NCBI RefSeq assembly: GCF_016904885.1
Contig: NZ_JADWYI010000001.1
Span: 3,782,001 to 3,846,000 of the forward strand
Reading direction: 5' to 3'
DNA length: 64,000 nucleotides
Source of the DNA: Archangium primigenium
GTDB lineage: Bacteria; Myxococcota; Myxococcia; Myxococcales; Myxococcaceae
The notes below the pieces were generated by a model that was given only the letters and a program-made list of their open reading frames with translations, made no database searches and was not told the origin of the DNA. The position numbers were made by a program, and so were the translations under genes. This document shows positions 12,009 through 20,947 of the stretch, piece after piece; position 1 is the stretch's first letter, and each line of letters starts with the position of its first letter.

Positions 12009-13562
12009 GTGTCCCCGGCATCTTCTCCCTTGCTGCAGAACCGGTTGGAAGTGCACGACCGGAAGCAGTTCGAGCTCAAGCTCGAGTACCAGCCCTCGGG
12101 TAGCGACGCCGAGACGCGCTATCTCGTGGAGACGTACGTCTTCCTGCCGGCGAGTCTGAACATCGACGCGGAGACGTACCCGCGCGCGAACTTCTACGCG
12201 GACATCCACAACTACGTGCGCTTCAAGACACCGGTGATGAGCCTGGAGGAGCTGCAGTTCTCCGACGGCTCGCCGCTGGTGCGGCTGGAGAAGGCGCTGC
12301 GCGCGGGGACCGAGAGCGAGGCCGCGCTCATCCACCAGGCGAAGCTGCTGTCGTGTGTCTTCCGCGGCGTGCTGCGGCGCTTCGCCCGGGACGTGGAGTC
12401 ACGGTGCGAGGACGGTCACGTGTCCTCGAACTGCGCGGCCATGGAGCGTGAGGCGGTGGCGACGCGCGAGGGCGTGCGGCGGATCCTGGACCGCTTCCGG
12501 GTCTGGGCGCGCGAGGTGCAACGGCGGCGGCTGCAGGACAAGACGTGCGCCTCCATCCGGCTGGTGGACGAGTACCTCAGCCTCACGGTGGAGCAGTTCC
12601 TGCGCAAGGCCGTGGCGGACATGGCCGCGCTGCCACGCGCGGGACTGTCCTTCGAGCTGCGCAAGGAGTTGATGGACGAGGTGCTGCGCGAGGAGCAGTA
12701 CCGGCGTGCCCACGCGCTGCGCTCGGTCATCAGCCCCACGGGGGACAACGAGGAGTACCTGCACCGCTTCGGCTTCCTCAAGAAGTTCTGCATGAACATC
12801 CTCTTCCTGTCGGCGCGCCGGGCCCAGAAGCGCCAGGGCTGGGAAGAGGTGCTCTTCGCGCTCGCCGCGGGCGTGGCCATGACGTTCGCCTCGGTGGTGG
12901 CCTTCTGGGCGCAGGTGCGCTTCACCGAGGCGAGCCTCAACTTCTTCCTCATCATGATCGGCGGCTACATGATGAAGGACCGCATCAAGGAAGGCATGCG
13001 GCGCATGTTCAGCCAGGTGGCGGCGCGGCACCTCTATGATCGCATGGCGCGCATCGTGGAGCCGGTGTCGGGCAAGTGCCTGGGGGTCTGCGAGGAGAAG
13101 GTGGACTACGGGCGCGCGGTGCGGGTGCCCGAGGAACTCGTGGCGCTGCGCTTCCGGGACGATCTCATCACCGCGTCCCAGGGCGAACTGTCCGAGACGG
13201 TGCTGCGCTACCAGAAGCAGGTGGTGCTGGACGTGAAGCTGCTGCCGCGCACCGAGCGGGGCGTGAGCGGCATCACCGACATCATCCGCATCAACGTGGG
13301 CCGCTTCCTGCGCGACATGGACGAGCCGGAGTACGCGCTGGAGTACGTGGACCTGGAGGACTTCTCCGTGGGCCGGGTGCGGGGCACCAAGAGCTACCAG
13401 GTGGACCTGGCCTTCCGGTTCACCGTCCAGGAGGCGGGCGAGGAGCGGGTGTCGTTGCACCTCGCGCGGCTGGTGCTGGACCGCAATGGCATCAAGCGCA
13501 TGGTGCGCTTGTACCCCGAGGAGCAGCCTCCTCGGCCCCAGCCCCTCCGATCGGCCGCCTGA
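12009..13562 (+). CDS. Conserved-looking membrane protein of unknown function
   Basis: 517 residues from GTG 12009. Residues about 1-260 are soluble and helical, rich in Arg/Glu. Two adjacent hydrophobic segments follow (VLFALAAGVAMTFASVVAFW and ASLNFFLIMIGGYMM, about residues 280-325). The C-terminal 190 residues are soluble again and strand-rich (DIIRINVGRFLRDMDEPE). Both soluble parts should therefore face the same side, probably the cytoplasm. I did not recognise a family. It stands alone, with about 115 bases upstream and 49 bases before the next gene. Confidence 0.75.
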   Translation: MSPASSPLLQNRLEVHDRKQFELKLEYQPSGSDAETRYLVETYVFLPASLNIDAETYPRANFYADIHNYVRFKTPVMSLEELQFSDGSPLVRLEKALRAGTESEAALIHQAKLLSCVFRGVLRRFARDVESRCEDGHVSSNCAAMEREAVATREGVRRILDRFRVWAREVQRRRLQDKTCASIRLVDEYLSLTVEQFLRKAVADMAALPRAGLSFELRKELMDEVLREEQYRRAHALRSVISPTGDNEEYLHRFGFLKKFCMNILFLSARRAQKRQGWEEVLFALAAGVAMTFASVVAFWAQVRFTEASLNFFLIMIGGYMMKDRIKEGMRRMFSQVAARHLYDRMARIVEPVSGKCLGVCEEKVDYGRAVRVPEELVALRFRDDLITASQGELSETVLRYQKQVVLDVKLLPRTERGVSGITDIIRINVGRFLRDMDEPEYALEYVDLEDFSVGRVRGTKSYQVDLAFRFTVQEAGEERVSLHLARLVLDRNGIKRMVRLYPEEQPPRPQPLRSAA

Positions 13563-13611
13563 GGGAGCGAATTCCCGAACGCCGCCAGGCCATGTGCCCT
13601 ATAGAGGGCCC

Positions 13612-14355
13612 ATGGTCTCCGACTTCAAGAGCAGGGTGGGCGAGGGCTGGCGCCTCGCGTTGCGCGAGGTGCTGGAGCGGGCACGCGCGCTCGGCCCGCG
13701 GGCGGTGCTCGCCTTCGATCTGGACTCCACGCTCTTCGACAACCGGCCCCGGCAGGCGCGCATCCTGCGCGAGTTCGGCGTCTCCGTGTCGCAACAGGCC
13801 CTGGGCCTGTGCGAGCCGCGCCACTGGGACAGCGGCTTCGACATGCGGGGGGCCATGCGCAACTGCGGCCTGTCCGAGCCGGAGGTGGAGGCGCACTTCG
13901 CGGCGGCCCGGACCTTCTGGCTCGAGCGCTTCTTCACGAGCGACTACTGCGTGGACGACACGGTCGTTCCCGGCGCCGCGGCCTTCACCCGCGCGGTGGT
14001 GGAGGCGGGCGCGCACCTCGTCTACGTGACGGGCCGCCACGAGGGCATGCGCGCGGGCACCGAGTCCTGCATGCGCCGCCATGGGCTGGCCGTGCCCGAC
14101 GACGCGCGTGTCCACCTGCTCATGAAGCCCCGCCCGGAGGATGACGACGATGCCTTCAAGCGCGAGGCCCATGCGCGCCTGGGCTCGTGGGGCACGCTCA
14201 TCGCCGCCTTCGACAACGAGCCCACGCACGTCAACGACTACGCGCGGCGCTTCCCCGACGCGCGGGTCATCCACCTCGCCACGGACCATTCGGGTCGGCC
14301 CGTGCCGCTGCTGGAGACCATCGTTTCGGTCCCGCATTTCGACCCCGACGCTTGA
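13612..14355 (+). CDS. HAD-superfamily phosphatase
   Basis: 247 residues from ATG 13612. HAD motif I is FDLDSTLFD near residue 35, motif II is VYVTGRHEG, and the acidic motif IV region reads AAFDNEPTHVNDY. The DNEP form and the Cap-1-like helical insert after motif I suggest a small-molecule phosphatase acting in the cytoplasm. TATAGA at 13600-13605 sits 6 bases before the ATG and no ribosome-binding site is visible, so the message could be leaderless. Substrate unknown. Confidence 0.8.
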   Translation: MVSDFKSRVGEGWRLALREVLERARALGPRAVLAFDLDSTLFDNRPRQARILREFGVSVSQQALGLCEPRHWDSGFDMRGAMRNCGLSEPEVEAHFAAARTFWLERFFTSDYCVDDTVVPGAAAFTRAVVEAGAHLVYVTGRHEGMRAGTESCMRRHGLAVPDDARVHLLMKPRPEDDDDAFKREAHARLGSWGTLIAAFDNEPTHVNDYARRFPDARVIHLATDHSGRPVPLLETIVSVPHFDPDA

Positions 14356-14414
14356 CGCGGTGCGGCTGAACCCGGATTGTCCGCGTAGTTTGTTCTACGG
14401 GCAGACAAAAGCCC

Positions 14415-14442
14415 TTGCAGTCCCCTTGCCGCGCGCTATGTG
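14415..14442 (+). promoter_or_regulatory. Candidate promoter of the pyruvate dehydrogenase operon
   Basis: TTGCAG (14415-14420) and TATGTG (14437-14442) are separated by 16 bases, about 60 bases upstream of the E1-alpha start. Both hexamers match the sigma-70 consensus only moderately. Confidence 0.3.
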
Positions 14443-14501
14443 AGGCGCTTGGCGTTTTCCGTCCCGGATGGGGGCGGTCTCAACTGTACGGAGGAGTGGC
14501 G

Positions 14502-15626
14502 GTGGCCAGCGCTTACTCGAAAGACCTGCTGTTGACGATGTACCGGAAGATGTACCTCATGCGCCGCTTCGAGGAGCGCACCCAGCAGCAGTACGGCTTG
14601 GGGAAGATCGCCGGATTCTGCCACCTCTACATCGGGCAGGAGGCGGTGGCGGTCGGCGTCAACGAGGCGGTTCGCCCCGACGACTACATGCTCTCGGGCT
14701 ACCGCGATCACGCCCAGCCGCTCGCGCGCGGCTCGCACGCCGGCATGATCATGGCGGAGCTCTTCGGCCGCACGGGCGGCTACAGCAAGGGCAAGGGCGG
14801 CTCGATGCACATCTTCGACATCGAGCATCACTTCTACGGCGGCTACGGCATCGTGGGCGGGCAGATTCCGCTCGCCGCGGGCATGGCGTTCGCCAGCCGC
14901 TACCGCAACGAGGACCGCATCACCGTGTGCTACTTCGGTGACGCCGCGGCCAACCAGGGCGCCTTCCACGAGACGCTCAACATGGCGGTGAAGTGGAAGC
15001 TGCCCGTGCTCTACATCTGCGAGAACAACCGCTACGGCATGGGCACGGCCATCGCGCGCGTGTCCGCGGTGCCGGAGATCCACAAGCGTGGCGCCGGCTA
15101 CAACATGCGCCACGAGGCCGTGGACGGCATGGACGCGCTCAAGGTGTACGAGGCGGTGAAGGACGCGGCCGCCTACATCCGCGCCGGCAACGGCCCGGTG
15201 CTCATGGAGGCCAACACCTACCGCTTCCGCGGCCACTCGGTGGTGGACCCCGCCACCTACCGCTCCAAGCAGGAGGTGGAGGACGAGCGCAAGAACGACC
15301 CGATCCCCCGGCTCATGCACTACGCCCTCAAGGAGGGCCTGGCCAAGGAGTCGGACTTCGAGGCCATCGAGAACGAGATCAAGGAGCAGGTGGACGAGGC
15401 GGTGAAGTTCGCCGACGAGTCGCCCGAGCCGAGCCTCGACGAGCTGTGGCGCGACACCATCGTGGAGGAGGGCGAGGAGGACGTTCGCCCCCGCGCGCGC
15501 GTGCTGGGCGAGAAGGTGGACAACTGGCCCTCGTACCCCTCGGGCAAGGACCTCAAGGTGACGTGGGACCTGGAGCCGCGCGAGCAGGCGGAGAAGGCCG
15601 ACAAGGCCGCCGGTCTCAAGAGCTAG
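14502..15626 (+). CDS. pdhA: Pyruvate dehydrogenase E1 component, alpha subunit
   Basis: 374 residues from GTG 14502, with GGAGG 7 bases upstream; an in-frame GTG at 14496 overlaps that ribosome site. Thiamine diphosphate binding is visible in FGDAAANQGAFHETLN through ENN (residues about 140-185), and the GHSVVD loop holds the conserved phosphorylation-loop serine position. With E1-beta it decarboxylates pyruvate and transfers the acetyl group to lipoyl-E2. It is first of three genes in the order E1-alpha, E1-beta, E2 and is of normal length. A branched-chain 2-oxoacid substrate is less likely but cannot be ruled out by eye. Confidence 0.93.
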   Translation: MASAYSKDLLLTMYRKMYLMRRFEERTQQQYGLGKIAGFCHLYIGQEAVAVGVNEAVRPDDYMLSGYRDHAQPLARGSHAGMIMAELFGRTGGYSKGKGGSMHIFDIEHHFYGGYGIVGGQIPLAAGMAFASRYRNEDRITVCYFGDAAANQGAFHETLNMAVKWKLPVLYICENNRYGMGTAIARVSAVPEIHKRGAGYNMRHEAVDGMDALKVYEAVKDAAAYIRAGNGPVLMEANTYRFRGHSVVDPATYRSKQEVEDERKNDPIPRLMHYALKEGLAKESDFEAIENEIKEQVDEAVKFADESPEPSLDELWRDTIVEEGEEDVRPRARVLGEKVDNWPSYPSGKDLKVTWDLEPREQAEKADKAAGLKS

Positions 15627-15673
15627 TCGTCCCGCTGTTTGACTGAACCCTTTCGCATTTCGGAGCCAACACC

Positions 15674-16660
15674 ATGGCCGAGTTGATGTACCGCGAGGCG
15701 CTCAATCAAGCGCTCGCCGAGGAGATGGAGCGCGACGCCAACGTCTTCCTCATTGGTGAGGAAGTGGGTCGCTATCAGGGCGCCTTCAAGGTGTCCCAGG
15801 GGCTGTTGGACAAGTTCGGCAGCGCGCGCATCATCGACGCGCCCATCTCCGAGCTGGGCTTCACGGGCCTGGGCGTGGGCGCGGCCATGGTCGGCCTGCG
15901 TCCGGTGGTGGAGATGATGACGTGGAACTTCGCCATCCTGGCGATGGACCAGATCGTCAACAACGCGGCCAAGCTGCGGCACATGTCGGGCGGCCAGCTG
16001 CGCTGCCCCATCGTGTTCCGCGGCCCGGGCGGCGCCGGTGGCCGTCTGTCCAGCCAGCACAGCCAGGCGCTGGAGTCCACCTACGCCCACTTCCCGGGCC
16101 TCAAGGTGATCGCCCCCGCCACCCCGGCGGACGCCAAGGGCCTGCTCAAGGCCGCCATCCGCGACGACAACCCCGTCGTCATGTTCGAGGGCGAGCGCCT
16201 CTACGCCATCAAGGGCGAGGTGCCCGAGGGCGAGCACGTCATTCCGCTGGGCAAGGCGGACGTGAAGCGCGAGGGCAAGGACGTCACCCTCATCACCTGG
16301 TCGCGCATGTACTACTTCTGCGAGGAGGCCGCCAAGCAGCTGGAGTCCGAGGGCATCTCCGTGGAGATCCTCGACCTGCGCACGCTGCGGCCCCTGGACG
16401 AGGAGGCCATCCTCGCCTCGGTGCGCAAGACCAACCGCGCCGTCATCGTGGAGGAGGGCTGGCCGCTGGCGGGCGTGGGAGCCCAGGTGGTGGACATCAT
16501 CCAGTCCAAGGCCTTCGATGACCTCGACGCGCCCGTGGTGCGCGTGACCGGCCTCGACGTGAACATGTCCTACGCGGCCAACTTGGAGAACGCGATCCAG
16601 CCGGACGCGCCCAAGATCATCGCCGCCGTGAAGAAGGTCCTCTACCGCGAGGGAGCCTGA
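15674..16660 (+). CDS. pdhB: Pyruvate dehydrogenase E1 component, beta subunit
   Basis: 328 residues, the usual length. The N-terminal transketolase-type pyrimidine domain begins MYREALNQALAEEM and includes IGEEVGRYQGAFKVSQGL and the glycine-rich RGPGGAGGRLSSQHSQ loop. The C-terminal transketolase domain runs from about residue 200 (LITWSRMYYFCEEA, ILDLRTLRPLDEE). It forms the heterotetrameric E1 with the upstream alpha subunit. The gap to E1-alpha is 47 bases and to E2 only 7, so all three are one transcript. Confidence 0.93.
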   Translation: MAELMYREALNQALAEEMERDANVFLIGEEVGRYQGAFKVSQGLLDKFGSARIIDAPISELGFTGLGVGAAMVGLRPVVEMMTWNFAILAMDQIVNNAAKLRHMSGGQLRCPIVFRGPGGAGGRLSSQHSQALESTYAHFPGLKVIAPATPADAKGLLKAAIRDDNPVVMFEGERLYAIKGEVPEGEHVIPLGKADVKREGKDVTLITWSRMYYFCEEAAKQLESEGISVEILDLRTLRPLDEEAILASVRKTNRAVIVEEGWPLAGVGAQVVDIIQSKAFDDLDAPVVRVTGLDVNMSYAANLENAIQPDAPKIIAAVKKVLYREGA

Positions 16661-16667
16661 GACCCGT

Positions 16668-18275
16668 ATGGCTACGCCCATCCAGATGCCCTCCCTGTCT
16701 CCGACGATGAAGGAGGGCAAGATCGTCAAGTGGCTCAAGAAGGAGGGCGACAAGGTCTCCTCCGGCGAAGCGATCGCCGAGTGCGAGACCGACAAGTCGA
16801 ACCTCGAGATCGAGGCCTACGATGACGGCATCCTGCTGAAGATCCTCGTCGCCGAGGGCGAGATGGCCACCGTGGGTGCGCCCATCGCCATGCTCGGCGA
16901 GAAGGGTGAGAAGGCCGAGGCCCCCAAGGCCGAGAAGAAGGCCGAGACGCCCAAGGCCGAGCCCAAGAAGGCCGAGGCCCCCAAGGCCGAGCCCAAGAAG
17001 GACGAGAAGAAGCCCGAGTCGGCTCCCGCCGCGTCCGGAGGGGGCGAGGGCATCGCCATCGCCATGCCGTCGATGTCGCCCACGATGACCGAGGGCAAGA
17101 TCGTCAAGTGGCTCAAGAAGGAGGGGGACAAGATCTCCTCCGGCGAGGCGATCGCCGAGGTGGAGACGGACAAGTCCAACCTCGAGGTCGAGGCCTACGA
17201 CGACGGTGTGCTCGCGCGCATCGTGGTGAAGGAAGGCGAGACGGCCAAGGTGGGCGCGCCCATCGCGTACCTGGCGGGCAAGGGTGGGGCGAAGCCGGCC
17301 CCGGCCGCCGAGTCCAAGGCGCCCGCCGAGTCCAAGTCCGCCGCGCCCAAGCCGGCCGCCGCCGCCACCGAGGCCCCCAAGGCCAAGGAGCCGGTGTCCA
17401 CGCCCGGTGGCCGTCTGCGCGTCAGTCCGCTGGCACGCAGGATCGCCCAGGAGAAGGGGCTCGACCTGTCGCGCATCCAGGGCTCGGGTCCGCTGGGTCG
17501 CATCGTCAAGCGGGACGTCGAGTCGGCCCGCGCGGAGGCCCCCAAGGCCGCCGCCGCGTCCAAGCCGACCGCCGCCGCCGCGGCTCCGGGCACGCGTCCC
17601 GAGCCGAAGTCCGTGCCCGTCTCCACCATGCGCAAGGTCATCAGCCAGCGCATGGCCGAGGTGAAGCCCGGAGTGCCCCACTTCTACCTGTCGGTGGACG
17701 TGGAGATGGACGCCGCGCTGAAGATCCGCGAGGAGGCCAAGGCCGTCGAGTCCAAGGTCTCGGTCAACGACATCATCGTGAAGGCGTCGGCGATGGCGCT
17801 GCGCCGCTACCCGAAGATGAACGTGGCGCTCAATGGCGACGCCATCCTGCACTTCGAGTCGGTGGACGTCGGCATCGCGGTGGCGATCGAGGACGGGCTC
17901 ATCACGCCCATCATCCGCGACGCGGACAAGAAGGGCCTGTCGGCCATCTCCGCCGAGGCACGGGACCTGGCCGAGCGGGCGCGCAAGCGGGCCCTCAAGC
18001 CGGCGGAGTACACGGGCGGCTCGCTGACGGTGTCCAACCTGGGCATGTACGGCATCGACTCGTTCATCGCCGTCATCAACCCGCCCCAGGCCGCGATCCT
18101 CGCGGTGGGCTCCGTGGCCGACAAGGTCGTGGTGCGCGACGGGCAGATGGTCATCCGCAAGGTGATGACGGTGACGCTCTCGGGCGACCACCGCGTCATC
18201 GACGGGGCCATCGGCGCCGAGTACCTGCGGGAGCTCCGGGCGCTGCTCGAGCACCCGATGCGGTTGCTGTTCTAG
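16668..18275 (+). CDS. pdhC: Pyruvate dehydrogenase E2, dihydrolipoamide acetyltransferase with two lipoyl domains
   Basis: 535 residues. Two lipoyl domains with the lipoylation lysine in ETDKSNLE at residues 43 and 169 are joined by Ala/Pro/Lys-rich flexible linkers. A peripheral-subunit-binding domain (RLRVSPLARRIAQEKGLDL) follows near 250, then another linker and the catalytic acyltransferase domain from about 310. The active-site His508 and Asp512 are in GDHRVIDG. It forms the core of the complex and transfers acetyl groups to CoA. No E3 (dihydrolipoamide dehydrogenase) gene adjoins it, so E3 must be encoded elsewhere. The repeated lipoyl domain is genuine domain duplication, not an assembly error. 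Confidence 0.95.
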   Translation: MATPIQMPSLSPTMKEGKIVKWLKKEGDKVSSGEAIAECETDKSNLEIEAYDDGILLKILVAEGEMATVGAPIAMLGEKGEKAEAPKAEKKAETPKAEPKKAEAPKAEPKKDEKKPESAPAASGGGEGIAIAMPSMSPTMTEGKIVKWLKKEGDKISSGEAIAEVETDKSNLEVEAYDDGVLARIVVKEGETAKVGAPIAYLAGKGGAKPAPAAESKAPAESKSAAPKPAAAATEAPKAKEPVSTPGGRLRVSPLARRIAQEKGLDLSRIQGSGPLGRIVKRDVESARAEAPKAAAASKPTAAAAAPGTRPEPKSVPVSTMRKVISQRMAEVKPGVPHFYLSVDVEMDAALKIREEAKAVESKVSVNDIIVKASAMALRRYPKMNVALNGDAILHFESVDVGIAVAIEDGLITPIIRDADKKGLSAISAEARDLAERARKRALKPAEYTGGSLTVSNLGMYGIDSFIAVINPPQAAILAVGSVADKVVVRDGQMVIRKVMTVTLSGDHRVIDGAIGAEYLRELRALLEHPMRLLF

Positions 18276-18284
18276 CGTTGTCCG

Positions 18285-18312
18285 GGCGGGCCGCCTTCAT
18301 GGGCGGCCCGCC
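18285..18312. terminator. Bidirectional terminator hairpin
   Basis: Perfect 11-bp inverted repeat (arms 18285-18295 and 18302-18312) with a 6-nt loop, between the convergent E2 gene and the small 18327-18533 gene. It can end transcripts from both sides. It has no strong U-tract. Confidence 0.65.
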
Positions 18313-18326
18313 AGGGGCACGGGGGC

Positions 18327-18533
18327 CTACTCACGCGTCTTCTGCGCGTCCTCGACGTCGTGCTCCAGCTTGCGCTGGGCCTCGGTGACGTCGGCCTGTT
18401 CCGCGCGCCGGGTGCCGGTGGGGAGCTCCTCCTCCTTGTCCTCCGAGCGGCCCTTGATGCCGGGCCACGGCTCGGGGCGGGTGGCCTCCACGTGCTCGAT
18501 GTTCTCCGAATAGCCCGGGCTCTTCTTCGCCAT
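18327..18533 (-). CDS. Small charged protein, unknown function
   Basis: 68 residues from ATG 18533, with GAGGAA just upstream as ribosome site. The protein is hydrophilic, rich in Glu, Lys and Arg (SEDKEEELPTGTRRAEQ), with no signal or membrane segment, and is probably disordered or helical. Codon usage follows the high-GC third-position pattern of real genes here. Function not recognised. Confidence 0.6.
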   Translation of the reverse strand: MAKKSPGYSENIEHVEATRPEPWPGIKGRSEDKEEELPTGTRRAEQADVTEAQRKLEHDVEDAQKTRE

Positions 18534-18695
18534 GTCTTCCTCCGCGTGCGGTGTGGGAGTGCCCGCATAGAATGGGGCCGACGAGGCCTGGCACCAGTGG
18601 GGGCGGGCGAGAGCATCGAGCGACCGGCCGCCCGCCTGGTCAAAAGGGCCGGAGAAGAACGCGCCTCGCGCAGGTGAATGGATTAACTTCAGACC

Positions 18696-18983
18696 GTGAG
18701 CGACGACGATATGAAACCCTTCTCTCCAGAGGCGCAGGGGTCGGAGAACGACGCGGCGCTGACCCAGGCCCTGCAGGGGGCCGTGTTCCCTCTGTCCTGT
18801 CGTCAACTCGTCTGGCTGGCCCGGGAGAACGACGCGCCGGCGCCCCTGTTGTCGCGGTTGAGCGCGTTGGGCCAGGGCTCGTTCGGCTCGGTGGCCGCGG
18901 TGCGCGGAGCCCTGGAACCCCAGGGACGCGGGACGGCGGAGCGCACCGTGGATTCACGGCCTTCCTCCTCTTCCCCTCGCTGA
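18696..18983 (+). CDS. DUF2795-like small protein
   Basis: 95 residues from GTG 18696; an ATG at 18711 is a possible alternative. The central part (VFPLSCRQLVWLARENDAPAP through FGSVAAVRGAL) fits the helical DUF2795 pattern: a Pro-Leu start, a conserved Leu/Ala helix, then a length-matched second helix. The C-terminal 20 residues are low-complexity Ser/Arg. The family function is unknown. Confidence 0.6.
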   Translation: MSDDDMKPFSPEAQGSENDAALTQALQGAVFPLSCRQLVWLARENDAPAPLLSRLSALGQGSFGSVAAVRGALEPQGRGTAERTVDSRPSSSSPR

Positions 18984-19161
18984 GCTTTTCCCAGGTAGGC
19001 TGGACACCGGACAGGGTGCTGCCCCCCGAGGCCCGTGCACCGTTGGACCGTGAAACACGGCCCATGGGGTTTGGCGCGCGACGTGGTATCTCTTGGGGCG
19101 TGGGCGCAGTGGGTTGGAAGGGTGGGTGTGTGCCGGTCGGCCTGGCCCAGAGAGGAACTCC

Positions 19162-20319
19162 ATGAATCCGTCTGACCTCCCCGCCGTCCTCTATGTCGAC
19201 GACGACGCGCTCAACTTGAGGGTGTTCGAGGCGAACTTCGGCCAGAAGTTCCGCATCTTCCGCTGCTCGACCCCCGCCGAAGCCCTGACGCTGCTGGAGC
19301 AGAAGCGCAGTGAGATTGGCGTCATCCTGTCGGACCAGCGCATGCCGGGCATGACGGGTGTGGAGCTGCTGGAGCGCGCGCGCACGCTGGCGCCGGACGC
19401 CAAGCGCATGCTCGTCACGGCCTACTCCGACATGCAGGCGGTGATCGACGCGGTGAACCGGGGTCAGGTCAGCCGCTACTTCGTCAAGCCGTGGGACCGG
19501 GCCGAGGTGCTCGCCGCGCTCGAGGACGGGCTGCGCATCGCGCGGCTGGAGCTGCGCATCCGCGAGGTGGAAGGGCGGATGATGAAGGCCGAGCGTCTGG
19601 CCACGCTGGGCCAGGTGACGACCGGCATCGCGCACGAGCTGATGGGCCCGGTGGGCTACCTGTCCCAGAACGTGGCCTCGCTGCGCCGGGATCTCGAGTG
19701 CGTGGTGCAGTACGCCTCCAAGCACCTGGCGACGGACCCCTCGCCCGAGGTAGCGAGCGTGCTGGAGGACCTGCCCTCGCTGCTGACGGACCTGGCGTCG
19801 GGCGCGGACCACCTGCGGGGCGTGGCGCTGGGCCTGCGCGCCCAGGCGCGGGGCGAGGACATGGAGAACTCGGCGGACGTGGCCGAGGTGGTGTCGTTCG
19901 CGGTGAAGCTGGCGCGCGCCGAGGTGCGCGACCGCGCCCGCATCACCACCATGGGCGAGCCGGTGAAGGTGGCCTTCGGTCCGGTGAAGTTGTGCCAGGT
20001 GCTGCTCAACCTCATCGTCAACGCGGCGCAGGCCATGGAAGGCACGGGCCGGCCGGGGCGCATCGAGGTGCGCTGGTCGTCGCGTGAGCAGGACGTGTTG
20101 CTCACGGTGACGGACAACGGCTGCGGCATCGCGACGGAGCTCCAGGAGAAGGTCTTCCAGCCGCTCTTCACCACCAAGCCGGTGGGCATTGGCACGGGCC
20201 TGGGCCTGTCCATCTGCAAGGAGCTGGTGGTGCAGTCCGGGGGCGTCATGCGCCTGTCGTCGACGCAGGGCACGGGGACCGAGGTGGAGCTCACTCTCCG
20301 GCGAGCCCCGCCCCCCTGA
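19162..20319 (+). CDS. Response regulator fused to histidine kinase
   Basis: 385 residues from ATG 19162, with AGAGGAA upstream. Residues 1-125 are a receiver domain with acidic pocket DDD near 14-16, phospho-acceptor Asp58 in LSDQRMPG, Thr in TAYSD and Lys in FVKPW. A short helix leads to a kinase core with the His in GIAHELMGP near residue 155, N box NLIVNAAQAM, G1 DNGCGI and G2 GIGTGLGLSI. All catalytic motifs are intact. Such receiver-first hybrids act downstream of another kinase. The 3' end overlaps the convergent 20291-20881 gene by 29 bases. Cytoplasmic, with no membrane segment. Confidence 0.87.
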   Translation: MNPSDLPAVLYVDDDALNLRVFEANFGQKFRIFRCSTPAEALTLLEQKRSEIGVILSDQRMPGMTGVELLERARTLAPDAKRMLVTAYSDMQAVIDAVNRGQVSRYFVKPWDRAEVLAALEDGLRIARLELRIREVEGRMMKAERLATLGQVTTGIAHELMGPVGYLSQNVASLRRDLECVVQYASKHLATDPSPEVASVLEDLPSLLTDLASGADHLRGVALGLRAQARGEDMENSADVAEVVSFAVKLARAEVRDRARITTMGEPVKVAFGPVKLCQVLLNLIVNAAQAMEGTGRPGRIEVRWSSREQDVLLTVTDNGCGIATELQEKVFQPLFTTKPVGIGTGLGLSICKELVVQSGGVMRLSSTQGTGTEVELTLRRAPPP

Positions 20320-20881
20320 GCCCGAAGGCGTTGTGCAGCAGGCGCCACACGCGCACCAACGCCTCGTCTTCCCGGGGGCCGATGTGATCCACCACCACCT
20401 CGCGCCGGGTGTGTGACTCGCCCTCGCGCCACACCACCACCAGCGCGCGGTGCCCCGAGGCCCGCTCCACCACCTCCACGGCGGTGACACTGTCGAAGGG
20501 CACCCACTCGCGGCGCGTGGCCCCCGGGGCCCACCGCAGCCGCTCCAGGCGGAGCCGCTCGGAGCGGAAGTGCAGCACGAAGCGCCGACGGCCCAGGTGG
20601 GCCTCCAGGCGCAGGGCCACGCCCACCAGCGCGCCCGCGCCCAGCCCCAACACGAGGGGGACGAGCGACGCCGCGGAATCCCTACCTCCTCCCATCAATG
20701 CCGCCAGGGCCCCCACCGCGAGCACGGCGGCCAGGGCCATGAGCAGGGGGGGGCCTTGCCGCTGCCAGGCGGAGGGCGTCCGGGAGACTCCGAGCAGGCG
20801 GCCAGGCTCGTAGTTCAGCCAGACGTCTCCCAGCCGACGCGGAGCGGGGTTCTCTTCCAGGGCTTCCGTGAAGCTCGCCAC
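20291..20881 (-). CDS. Small membrane protein with PH-like C-terminal region
   Basis: 196 residues from GTG 20881; the frame has no ATG nearby. Two hydrophobic segments occupy about residues 43-90 (LLMALAAVLAVGALAALMGG and SLVPLVLGLGAGALVGVAL). The remainder is soluble and strand-rich (RRFVLHFRSERLRLERL, FDSVTAVEVVERASGHRAL), similar in look to bacterial PH-like membrane proteins. Function unknown. Confidence 0.6.
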   Translation of the reverse strand: MASFTEALEENPAPRRLGDVWLNYEPGRLLGVSRTPSAWQRQGPPLLMALAAVLAVGALAALMGGGRDSAASLVPLVLGLGAGALVGVALRLEAHLGRRRFVLHFRSERLRLERLRWAPGATRREWVPFDSVTAVEVVERASGHRALVVVWREGESHTRREVVVDHIGPREDEALVRVWRLLHNAFGLRGAGLAGE

Positions 20882-20947
20882 GTCTCCAACATAAGTCCCT
20901 CTCGGCGCTGCTCGAAGTCCGTTGCGAGCTGTGCGATTCTCCTGCGC

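Noticed and set aside
16668-17290. Internal repeat in E2 considered as assembly duplication
   Set aside because: The two lipoyl domains differ at many positions and the linkers differ; multiple lipoyl domains are normal for E2.
16617-18254. A 545-codon minus-strand open frame opposite the E2 gene
   Set aside because: Antisense of lipoyl, linker and catalytic domains; Gly/Leu/Arg/His-rich with no family features.
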